Shown here: one piece after another, positions 1 to 5,752 of the stretch
Position numbering within the stretch: position 1 is the stretch's first letter
Layout of the letters: each line of letters starts with the position of its first letter
Assembly: GCA_025351035.1 (NCBI GenBank)
Contig: JANXWT010000178.1
Span: forward strand, 1-8,898
Source: Opitutia bacterium
GTDB taxonomy: Bacteria; Verrucomicrobiota; Verrucomicrobiia; Opitutales; Opitutaceae
Length of the DNA stretch: 8,898 nt
Direction: 5' to 3'
Made by a program: the position numbers and the translations under genes
The notes under the pieces: generated by a model
Told to the model about the DNA's origin: nothing
Databases searched by the model: none
Seen by the model: only the letters and a program-made list of their open reading frames with translations

Positions 1-645
1 CAGGCGGTATTGCTCGGCGAGTTTGGCTTCGGCCTCGTTGTTTAGGACGAGGCAGCCGCCCTCGACGGTTGTGATGTTTTTGTTGGCGTGAAAGCTGAAC
101 GACACGAAGTCGCCGAAGGAGCCGATGCGTTTGCCGCCCCAAGTGCTGCCGAAGGATTGAGCGGCATCCTCGACGACGCGGAGGTTGTGTTTCTTCGCGA
201 TGGCGTTGAGGTGGTCGCGATCGACGGGCAGACCGGCGAGGTCGACGGGGAGGATGGCGCGCGTGGCGGGCGTGATGGCGGCCTCGACGCGGGCGAGGTC
301 GAGGTTGCGAGTGCCGGGGTCGATGTCGACGAAAACGGGCTTGGCGCCGACATCGAGGACGATGTTGCTCGTGGCGACCCACGAGAGCGGCGTGGTGATG
401 ACCTCGTGGCCGGGGCCGACGCCGGCGATGCGCAACGCGATCTCCATTGTGCAGGTGCCTGAGTTGAAGGCGCGCACGGGGCGCCCGCCGCAGAACTCGG
501 AGAGTTTCGCCTCGAAGGCTTTCACGTTGGGGCCGGAGGTGATCCAGCCGGAGCGGAGCACATCGGCCACGCCGGCGATGGTGGCGTCGTCGATCGTCGG
601 GCGCGTGAAGGGCAGATAGGGCAACGTGGGCTTGGCGTCGGACAT
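1..645 (-). CDS. ArnB-like DegT/DnrJ/EryC1/StrS family PLP aminotransferase, C-terminus cut off by the window edge
   Basis: This is the first 215 residues of a sugar aminotransferase, translated by eye from an ATG at 645-643; the frame stays open to base 1. Family hallmarks appear in order: an LPFTRP-type N-terminus, SGWITSGP at residues 32-39, the NSGT phosphate-binding segment at 61-64, VVEDAAQS at 157-164 with Asp160 expected to contact the PLP ring nitrogen, and SFHANKNITTVEGG near 184-197 with Lys189 as the expected Schiff-base lysine. The spacing closely follows E. coli ArnB, whose lysine is residue 188. ArnB makes UDP-4-amino-4-deoxy-L-arabinose from the 4-keto sugar in the cytoplasm. 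The ATG lies one base after the stop of the ArnT-like gene, so the two are surely co-transcribed, and that pairing supports a lipid A aminoarabinose role. Other nucleotide-sugar aminotransferases of this family stay possible. No Shine-Dalgarno sequence precedes the start. Confidence 0.88.
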   Translation of the reverse strand, partial: MSDAKPTLPYLPFTRPTIDDATIAGVADVLRSGWITSGPNVKAFEAKLSEFCGGRPVRAFNSGTCTMEIALRIAGVGPGHEVITTPLSWVATSNIVLDVGAKPVFVDIDPGTRNLDLARVEAAITPATRAILPVDLAGLPVDRDHLNAIAKKHNLRVVEDAAQSFGSTWGGKRIGSFGDFVSFSFHANKNITTVEGGCLVLNNEAEAKLAEQYRL

Positions 646-646
646 C

Positions 647-2335
647 TCAGGGTTGGTTGCTGAAGAGGTAATGCGAGCGGCTATCCTCGAGCAAATAATA
701 ACGGAACGACGGATCGGCGAAGAGGGCCCTCGTGTCGTCCTTGCGGGCGACGACCCAAATACGCGTGGTGCCGGACCACTGGCGGCGGAACTCGGCGTTG
801 TCGATGAAGCGGCCGCTGGCGCGCGCGGCGGGATCGATGGTGAGTTCGAGTTCGCTCGCGTAGCCGACGATGCCGACAGTGCGTTCGGCATAGAAAGTGA
901 AGTCGTGGAAGAATTCGTGGTAATGGTAGACGCGGTCGGCGGGCTGCGCGTCGGTTTTGACCATAAGCGCGAGATCGCGCGTGCCCGGCCGCGCGATCGA
1001 GTCCTGCGCGTGCGCGAGGGCGAGCAGCAGCGCGGTGACGGAGCCGGCCATGGTGAGAACGGTCGCGAAGGCAGGGCGTTTTTTCCAATACCAGTGCGCC
1101 GCGAACGCGCCCGCGATGAGCGCGAAGGCGCTGTAGAGACCGTCGGCGCGCACGGCGTGCATTTGCGCCGCGTGACGGATGATACCGGGGCGCAACACGG
1201 CATAGGCAATGCCGACGCCGAGGACGCCCGCGACAATTGAAAACACCCAAACTCCGACGCGCAGACGCGGGCGGTCGTCGGCTTCGATGACCTTGACCAG
1301 CCACGCGCCGATCAACACGGCGAGCGGCGGGAAGACCGGCAGGATGTAGGGAATGAGCTTCGACTGGGATTTGCTGAAGAAGAAAAAAACAAACGCGGCC
1401 CACGTGACGAGGAACCACGCGTCGGCGTTTTCCTTGCGCCGGGCCCAGCCGCCCGCGAGCGCATCGCGCACGGCGTGCCAGAGAAAACCCATCCACGGGA
1501 AAAGTCCGCCGAGCACGACGGGAATGAAGAACCAAAACGGCTCGTAGCGGCCATGCTCGGTCGTGGTGAAGCGTTCCCAGTGCTCGTGCACAAAGTAGAA
1601 TTGGGCCCAAGCGTCGTTGCGCTGGGCGGCAAGGAGGTGCCAGGGCGCGGCGATGGCGAGGAAGAGCAGCGCGCCAGTCGGGAGGTAGAGCGGCCGTAGG
1701 CGCTTCCATTGATTGAAAATCAGCAGCCAGAAAAACATCACCGCACCGGTGACCATGAAGCCGATGAGGCCCTTCGTGAGCGTGGCGAGAGCGGCGCTGG
1801 TGTAGAGGCCGTAGAAGAACCAGCGGCGCCTCCAGCCGGGTGCCTCGCGCACGCCGAGGATGAAGCAGAAAAGCGTGGCGCTCATCAGCACTGACACCGC
1901 CATGTCGAGAATGAGGATGCGGGCGAGGGCGAAGTAGAGGATGGAGGTGCCGAGGATGATGGCGGCGGCGAGGCCGGTGCGGCGGTTGTGCAAACGGCGA
2001 CCGGCCGCGTAGGCGAGCAGCACGCCGCCAAGGGCGAACAACGCAGGCACGGCGCGCATCGCGAACTCGTCGGGGCCGAAAACGTTCATGAAGCCTGCGA
2101 CGGCCCAATACATCAGCGGCGGTTTCTCGAAATACAGCACACCGTTGAGGCGTGGCAGCACCCAGTCGCCGGTCGCGAGCATCTCGCGGGGGATTTCGCC
2201 GTAGCGGCCTTCGTCGGGATTGACCAAAGTCGAGTCGCCGAGCTGGAAGAAATAGAGCAGGCCGAACAGCAGCGCAAGCAGCGCGAGGTCGCGCGACCAG
2301 GATGGGCTTCGGTCGTCGGGAGCAGTGTCCGGCAT
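647..2335 (-). CDS. ArnT-like family 39 (PMT-type) membrane glycosyltransferase
   Basis: A 562-residue polytopic inner-membrane protein, close to the roughly 550 residues of E. coli ArnT, which moves 4-amino-4-deoxy-L-arabinose from undecaprenyl phosphate to lipid A on the periplasmic side. After a short hydrophilic tail, a first membrane span (about 17-32) leads into the first periplasmic loop with NPDEGRYGEIPREML (39-53; acidic pair Asp41-Glu42), GDWVLPRLNG (56-65) and YFEKPPLMYW (68-77). These are the signature segments of the ArnT/GT39 group, the first acidic residue being the likely catalytic one. Many further hydrophobic segments follow up to about residue 440, then a soluble C-terminal periplasmic domain of about 120 residues. 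The stop is one base from the ArnB-like start. The sugar cannot be fixed from sequence: related GT39 enzymes transfer other sugars from polyprenyl phosphate. The ATG at 2335 has no Shine-Dalgarno sequence, only a C/T-rich stretch upstream. Confidence 0.85.
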   Translation of the reverse strand: MPDTAPDDRSPSWSRDLALLALLFGLLYFFQLGDSTLVNPDEGRYGEIPREMLATGDWVLPRLNGVLYFEKPPLMYWAVAGFMNVFGPDEFAMRAVPALFALGGVLLAYAAGRRLHNRRTGLAAAIILGTSILYFALARILILDMAVSVLMSATLFCFILGVREAPGWRRRWFFYGLYTSAALATLTKGLIGFMVTGAVMFFWLLIFNQWKRLRPLYLPTGALLFLAIAAPWHLLAAQRNDAWAQFYFVHEHWERFTTTEHGRYEPFWFFIPVVLGGLFPWMGFLWHAVRDALAGGWARRKENADAWFLVTWAAFVFFFFSKSQSKLIPYILPVFPPLAVLIGAWLVKVIEADDRPRLRVGVWVFSIVAGVLGVGIAYAVLRPGIIRHAAQMHAVRADGLYSAFALIAGAFAAHWYWKKRPAFATVLTMAGSVTALLLALAHAQDSIARPGTRDLALMVKTDAQPADRVYHYHEFFHDFTFYAERTVGIVGYASELELTIDPAARASGRFIDNAEFRRQWSGTTRIWVVARKDDTRALFADPSFRYYLLEDSRSHYLFSNQP

Positions 2336-2476
2336 CAGAGGGTTGATCGCAGATAGTCACCGGAGGGGCAAGCGCAGTTCCCTCGCTTGGGGAAAAGTTT
2401 CGCGCGTGGCGCCGGTCAGCGGCGTTTGTCGTTGCAGGAGGGGCGGCGGACAGGGCATGAGCTAGCGCAGCCGACC

Positions 2477-2502
2477 GTAACTTCTGCGGGTTGCGCGCCG
2501 TC
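2477..2502 (+). promoter_or_regulatory. Candidate ECF-sigma promoter of the sigma factor operon
   Basis: GTAAC at 2477-2481 and CGTC at 2499-2502 are separated by 17 bases. An AAC-type -35 element and a CGTC-type -10 element with a 16-17 base spacer is the general signature of ECF-dependent promoters (for example Bacillus SigM and SigX). Transcription would begin near 2509, leaving a leader of about 22 bases before the ATG at 2532. It suits an autoregulated ECF gene, but short motifs like this occur by chance in GC-rich DNA. The rest of the 196-base divergent spacer (2336-2531) shows no convincing housekeeping promoter in either direction. Confidence 0.4.
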
Positions 2503-2531
2503 TCTGCGTATGTGCTCCTCCCTCTCCAACT

Positions 2532-3125
2532 ATGGAATCAGCTGACGCCGCCTTTGACTTGGTCGGATGCCTCGCCCGTGTGCGCCAGCGCGACCAGACC
2601 GCGGCCCGCGAACTCGTCGAGCATCTCTATCCTCTCGTGCGGCGCATTGTCCGCGCGCATCTGCCGCGGCGCGTCGCCGAGGAAGACCTCGCTCAGGACA
2701 TCTTTCTGAAAATGTTCACGCGCCTCGCACAGTATCAGGGCAACGTGCCGTTCACCCACTGGGTGTCGCGGATCGCGGTGACGACGTGCATCGACCAACT
2801 GCGCGCGCAGAAACGCCGGCCGGAGTTCCGTTGGGCAGATCTATCGGAAGGCGAAGTGCAGGTGCTCGACAGCGTGCTCAGCGACGAGCGCGACTCAAAG
2901 CCCGGCGACGCTCTCGCGGCGAGCGAGCTCGTGCACAAGTTGCTCGCGCAGCTGAAACCCGAGGACCGCATGGTCATCCAGCTGCTCGACCTCGACCAGA
3001 AGACAATCGCCGAGATCAGCCGGCTGACCGGCTGGGGCCAATCGATGATCAAAGTGCGCGCTTTCCGCGCACGACGGAAATTGCAAAAGCTGTTTCAGGA
3101 GCTACAAAGACAGGAGCAATCATGA
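2532..3125 (+). CDS. ECF-type RNA polymerase sigma factor (sigma-70 family)
   Basis: A 197-residue protein with only the sigma2 and sigma4 domains, the normal ECF make-up. Sigma2 covers about residues 15-95, with DLAQDIFLKMF in the core-binding helix and the following aromatic-rich FTHWVSRIAVTTCIDQLRAQK segment, which corresponds to the -10 recognition and melting region. An acidic linker follows. Sigma4 (about 138-190) contains LKPEDRMVIQLLDL and the helix-turn-helix IAEISRLTGWGQSMIKVRAFRARRKL that reads the -35 element. The gene starts the operon, and its TGA overlaps the ATG of the candidate anti-sigma gene, the usual arrangement for a sigma held inactive at the membrane. The start at 2532 is the first in-frame ATG and gives a full domain 2; upstream is a pyrimidine-rich tract and no Shine-Dalgarno sequence. 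The signal and regulon are unknown. Family assignment is firm; the ECF subgroup was not resolved. Confidence 0.93.
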   Translation: MESADAAFDLVGCLARVRQRDQTAARELVEHLYPLVRRIVRAHLPRRVAEEDLAQDIFLKMFTRLAQYQGNVPFTHWVSRIAVTTCIDQLRAQKRRPEFRWADLSEGEVQVLDSVLSDERDSKPGDALAASELVHKLLAQLKPEDRMVIQLLDLDQKTIAEISRLTGWGQSMIKVRAFRARRKLQKLFQELQRQEQS

Positions 3126-3412
3126 ACAAATTTGACCAACAGTGGCAGAAGTTGACGGCCCTCGCGCGCCAAGCGCCGGTCGGCGACACGTCGGCACCGT
3201 ATGGCTTTGCCACGCGCATGGCCGCGGCCGGATTGTCCGCGCCCGCCGAGAGTCCTTGGGCCGGCTTCGAGCGCTATGCACTGCGCGGCCTGCTGGCGGC
3301 GACGACGCTTTGCGTGGCGGCGGTGGCTTTCAACCTGAGCGCCATGACCGGCAACCACGATGACGAAGTCGAACTGGATGACACCGTGAGCCAAGTGCTC
3401 GACCTCTCATGA
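3122..3412 (+). CDS. Small single-span membrane protein, candidate anti-sigma factor
   Basis: A 96-residue protein with no recognised domain. Residues 1-53 are hydrophilic, with a PYGFATRMAAAG segment at 26-37. Residues 54-75 form one membrane span, and the last 20 residues are strongly acidic (DDEVELDD at 80-87). Arginines at 51 and 55 just before the span and acids after it indicate a cytoplasmic N-terminus. The ATG overlaps the sigma stop (ATGA, 3122-3125), and AGGAG at 3112-3116 with five bases of spacing makes this the best Shine-Dalgarno site in the window. By position, size and topology it most resembles anti-sigma factors such as CnrY (about 95 residues, one span), whose short cytoplasmic part wraps the sigma factor. 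There is no zinc-binding HxxxCxxC motif, so it is not a ZAS-type anti-sigma. The role is inferred from context. Confidence 0.75.
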   Translation: MNKFDQQWQKLTALARQAPVGDTSAPYGFATRMAAAGLSAPAESPWAGFERYALRGLLAATTLCVAAVAFNLSAMTGNHDDEVELDDTVSQVLDLS

Positions 3413-3909
3413 GCATGGACAAGCCCTGGAAGATCGCCCTCGTGCTACTCGGCATTTTTGTCGCGGGCGCGCTGACCGGCGGCGCGGTGGCCATCCGATT
3501 CGTGCAAAAGAAATTCGCGGCGCGCCCGATGCCGGAGCAATGGGCGCCGATGCAGATGAAGCGACTGGCCGAAAGGCTCGACCTGTCGCCAGAGCAAAAG
3601 GAGCAGCTGCACCCGATCGTGAGGCGCAACATGGAACAGCTCAACCGGCTCCGCACCTATTCCTTTGCCGAGACCCGCTCCATCATCGAACGCATGCAAC
3701 GCGAGATCGCGGACAAGCTCACGCCGGAGCAGCGGACCAAGTTCGAGCAGATGAACAAGGAGTTGCGCGAGCGCGCGCAGCGGTTCCAGCAGGAGCGCGG
3801 CGGTCCGCGGCGTTTCGGCCCCGACGACGGACGCGACCGGCCGTTGCGCGAGCGTCCGCCCGGCGAGAAGCCGGCCGATGCGCCACCGCCGAAGCCGGGC
3901 GGCGGCTGA
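3409..3909 (+). CDS. Membrane-anchored periplasmic Spy/CpxP/CnrX-like protein, candidate sensor
   Basis: A 166-residue protein: short basic N-terminus, one membrane span (about 9-29), then a helical periplasmic domain (about 40-130) and a disordered tail rich in Arg, Pro and Gly. Two LTxxQ-type motifs, LSPEQKEQL (59-67) and LTPEQRTKF (104-112), lie in helices, as in the Spy/CpxP and metal-resistance (CnrX) fold. The gene overlaps the preceding stop (ATGA, 3409-3412); a second ATG at 3415 is a possible alternative start. CnrX binds metal through several His and Met residues, but here only one His (68) is present in the whole protein, so a metal-sensing role is doubtful and a chaperone-like or misfolding signal is as likely. 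The domain assignment rests on motif and helix pattern; the link to the sigma factor rests on the operon. Confidence 0.78.
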   Translation: MSMDKPWKIALVLLGIFVAGALTGGAVAIRFVQKKFAARPMPEQWAPMQMKRLAERLDLSPEQKEQLHPIVRRNMEQLNRLRTYSFAETRSIIERMQREIADKLTPEQRTKFEQMNKELRERAQRFQQERGGPRRFGPDDGRDRPLRERPPGEKPADAPPPKPGGG

Positions 3910-3922
3910 GCGTTTTTTCACC

Positions 3923-3957
3923 ACGGGCACCCCGAAACGGCGCCCGTTTTTATTTTA
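3923..3957 (+). terminator. Intrinsic terminator of the sigma factor operon
   Basis: The arms 3923-3931 and 3939-3947 pair over nine positions with a single A-C mismatch and a seven-base loop. A T-rich tail (3947-3956) follows directly, 13 bases past the stop codon at 3909. It separates the operon from the SRP RNA. Confidence 0.85.
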
Positions 3958-3958
3958 G

Positions 3959-3986
3959 TTGAAAGAGGGGAGGTCGCGCCTACGGT
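3959..3986 (+). promoter_or_regulatory. Promoter of the SRP RNA gene
   Basis: TTGAAA at 3959-3964 matches five of six bases of the housekeeping -35 hexamer. After a 16-base spacer, TACGGT at 3981-3986 keeps the key T, A and T of the -10 hexamer. The predicted start, about seven bases on, falls at 3993, exactly where the closing stem of the SRP RNA begins. The independent agreement between promoter and RNA end raises confidence. Confidence 0.6.
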
Positions 3987-3992
3987 CCGCCT

Positions 3993-4094
<102 letters not shown>

Positions 4095-4121
4095 TTTTGC
4101 CGCAAAGCGGCGATGATGAAA

Positions 4122-4210
4122 GTTGAGGGTTGAAAGTTGAAAGCCGGCGATTGATTGAATCCGCGACTTCCGGCTGGCGGTCTTTCAACTTTCACCTTTC
4201 AACTCTCAAC
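4122..4210. repeat. Inverted array of GTTGAAA heptamers in the dnaX leader
   Basis: The left arm (4122-4143) is three consecutive seven-base units of consensus GTTGAAA plus a G. The right arm (4182-4210) is four such units on the opposite strand, with single-base variants. The arms face each other across 38 bases that hold a further gccgg/ccggc pair (4143-4147 with 4170-4174), so the transcript can form a long hairpin. The array ends two bases before the dnaX GTG. Its origin is unknown; it looks like a dispersed short repeat of the genome. Confidence 0.8.
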
Positions 4211-4211
4211 C

Positions 4212-5354
4212 GTGTCCGGCACCTACCAAGTCATCGCCCGCAAGTGGCGCCCCCAGACGTTCGACGATGTCGTGGGGCAGGACCATGTGGTGCGGACGCT
4301 GAAGAACGCCATCGCGCGCAACCGCATCGCGCACGCGTATCTCTTCGTCGGCCCGCGCGGCACGGGCAAGACGAGCACGGCGCGCATTTTCGCCAAGGCC
4401 CTCAACTGCACCGGCGGCCCGAAGGCCGACTTCGATCCGGCCGACCCCGTCTGCCAGTCGATCGCCGACGGCAGTTACCTCGACGTGATCGAGATCGACG
4501 GCGCCTCGAACAACGGCATCGACCAGATCCGCGACCTGCGCGACACCGTGCGCTACGCGCCGGCGCAGGGAAAGTTCAAGGTCTACATCATCGACGAGGT
4601 GCACCAGCTTTCCGCACAGGCGTTCAACGCGCTGCTGAAAACCCTCGAGGAGCCGCCGGCGCATGTGAAATTCATCTTCGCCACGACGGAGGTGCAGAAG
4701 GTTTTGCCGACGATCATCTCGCGCTGCCAGCGCTTCGATCTGAAGCCGATCCCGACCGAGCTGATCGTCGAGCGCCTGCAAAAAATCGCCAAGGCGGAGA
4801 AGATCAAGGTCAGCGCCGAGGCTTTGCAGAGCATCGCCCGCATGGCCGACGGTGGCATGCGCGACGCGCAGTCGGTGTTCGACCAGATGATTTCGTTCTG
4901 CGGTGCCGAGATCACCGAGGCCGACGTGCTCGATGTCTATGGCTTGGTTTCGGCGGAGAACATCGCGGCACTCGCCGCGGCGCTCGCGGCCGGCGACCAC
5001 CAGAAACTCGTGGCCATCGTGGACGAATGCGACGAGGCTGGTCGCGATCTTTACCGGTTGCTGGTCGATGTGCAGACAAATGTCCGCCAAGCCTTGCTCG
5101 ACTCCATCGCGAATCGCGGCAGCAGCAAGGCGCTCGGCACGGCGATGACGACCGAGCAACTCACGCGCCTGCTCGACGGCTTGCGCGAAGGCGAGGGCGG
5201 CGTGAAGCACGGTCTGTCCGAGAAAATCAATTTCGAGGTGACGCTGCTCAAGGCGGTCGAGAACAGCCGCGCGCGCGCGATCGACAGCCTGATCAAAGAA
5301 ATCTCGGCCCTCGCCGAGAGCCTGCCCGACGACGGCTCAAAAAAAAACGGCTGA
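4212..5354 (+). CDS. dnaX: DNA polymerase III clamp loader subunit DnaX, zero-frame gamma-like product
   Basis: This 380-residue AAA+ ATPase is the motor of the clamp loader that opens and loads the beta sliding clamp. The start MSGTYQVIARKWRPQTF mirrors the E. coli N-terminus, so GTG at 4212 is preferred over an in-frame TTG at 4155, whose 19 extra residues are translated repeat. Seen in order: Walker A GPRGTGKT (47-54), Walker B DEVH (128-131), and the arginine-finger SRC (170-172) of sensor region I, then the collar domain to the end. In the zinc module, Cys66 and Cys81 remain but the two middle cysteines of E. coli (73 and 76) align, without gaps, with Asp75 and Asp78. The frame stops at 5352-5354, seven bases after nine A residues, at the same place in the architecture as E. 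coli gamma (domains I-III only). There is no Shine-Dalgarno sequence, only a pyrimidine-rich leader. The ybaB-recR genes that often follow dnaX are absent. Confidence 0.95.
   Translation: MSGTYQVIARKWRPQTFDDVVGQDHVVRTLKNAIARNRIAHAYLFVGPRGTGKTSTARIFAKALNCTGGPKADFDPADPVCQSIADGSYLDVIEIDGASNNGIDQIRDLRDTVRYAPAQGKFKVYIIDEVHQLSAQAFNALLKTLEEPPAHVKFIFATTEVQKVLPTIISRCQRFDLKPIPTELIVERLQKIAKAEKIKVSAEALQSIARMADGGMRDAQSVFDQMISFCGAEITEADVLDVYGLVSAENIAALAAALAAGDHQKLVAIVDECDEAGRDLYRLLVDVQTNVRQALLDSIANRGSSKALGTAMTTEQLTRLLDGLREGEGGVKHGLSEKINFEVTLLKAVENSRARAIDSLIKEISALAESLPDDGSKKNG
5339..5348 (+). other. A9 slippery site for dnaX frameshifting or transcriptional slippage
   Basis: Nine consecutive A (5339-5347) are read as TCA AAA AAA AAC in the dnaX frame, followed by GGC and the TGA stop. 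It includes A AAA AAC (5342-5348), a classical -1 ribosomal slippery heptamer, and is also long enough for RNA polymerase slippage as described for Thermus dnaX. No convincing stimulatory hairpin downstream or Shine-Dalgarno-like element upstream was found, which favours slippage during transcription. Confidence 0.7.
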
Positions 5355-5752
5355 CGGGGGCGAGTGAGGCAGAGAAGACGAGAGGCGAGAGGCTAGAAAC
5401 TAGAGCTGATAGCCAAGAGCTGAGAGTCCAGAGCGCGGAACCGAAGCCGGCGAGTCCGGAGCTGAAAGCCGAAGAGGCGCCGCCCGCTGCCGTGATCGAG
5501 GCCGAGGCACCGGTCGGGCCTTCGCCAGATGGGGAGGCGGCTTTCCTGAATGAGCAGAATTCCCAAGAAGCAGCGTCGGCGTCGCTGTCGGTGGCCGCTC
5601 CGGTTGAAGTCGAAGAGCCCGCGGAAGCGTTGCCGAAACTCGACGAACTGGTGAACCGCATTTCTGCCCCCACGCGAGCGCTGGTGGACGAGCTCTTCCG
5701 CGCCAGATTCGTGACGGTGAAACGCGTCCCGAAGTCGGCGCTGAAGAACTAG
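5348..5752 (+). CDS. dnaX: dnaX -1-frame extension, C-terminal part of a tau-like product
   Basis: Read from 5348 after a -1 shift, this frame adds 134 residues before a TAG at 5750-5752 and would give a tau-like protein of about 513 residues. It is not an independent gene: it has no start of its own and is joined to the zero frame at the A9 run. The first 90 or so residues are a Lys/Arg then Ala, Glu and Pro-rich linker, partly made from a seven-base repeat. The last 40 residues (LPKLDELVNRISAPTRALVD onward to a basic end, with DELFRARFVTVKRVP inside) look folded and conserved in style. It is far shorter than the E. coli tau domains IV-V, so binding to DnaB or the polymerase alpha subunit cannot be claimed from sequence. 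A real frameshift mutation or an assembly error in the homopolymer is the alternative. Confidence 0.65.
   Translation, partial: RLTGASEAEKTRGERLETRADSQELRVQSAEPKPASPELKAEEAPPAAVIEAEAPVGPSPDGEAAFLNEQNSQEAASASLSVAAPVEVEEPAEALPKLDELVNRISAPTRALVDELFRARFVTVKRVPKSALKN
5381..5436. repeat. Degenerate seven-base tandem repeat (AGAG-type) inside the tau linker
   Basis: Eight consecutive seven-base units begin AGAG or a one-base variant (AGAA, ATAG); typical units are AGAGGCT and AGAGCTG. Because three units make 21 bases, the encoded peptide also has a seven-residue rhythm (TRGERLE, TRADSQE, LRVQSAE). The composition differs from the codon-biased sequence on both sides, which suggests a repeat that entered or expanded in the linker. 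Confidence 0.7.

Noticed and set aside
626..1240. 204-codon plus-strand open frame opposite the ArnT-like gene
   Set aside because: It covers the antisense of the ArnT C-terminal domain and has an Arg, Glu and Gly-biased composition without a domain; it is a shadow frame.
681..2360. 559-codon open frame on the minus strand, overlapping the ArnT-like gene in another frame
   Set aside because: The product is almost entirely Arg, Ala, Pro and His with no membrane spans or motifs, while the overlapping frame encodes a clear GT39 protein.
4099..4111. GCCGC-AAA-GCGGC hairpin after the SRP RNA as a terminator
   Set aside because: The T-tract lies before it, not after it, on the plus strand, and the minus strand would read A residues. 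The SRP terminal stem plus U-tract explains termination better.
4155..4211. TTG at 4155 as the dnaX start
   Set aside because: The 19 extra residues are the translation of the heptamer repeat arm and have no counterpart in DnaX. GTG at 4212 gives the canonical N-terminus, although no Shine-Dalgarno sequence supports either start.
4206..5210. 334-codon open frame antisense to dnaX
   Set aside because: It lies wholly opposite the conserved AAA+ coding sequence and has no recognisable motif; it is a shadow of GC-rich third positions.
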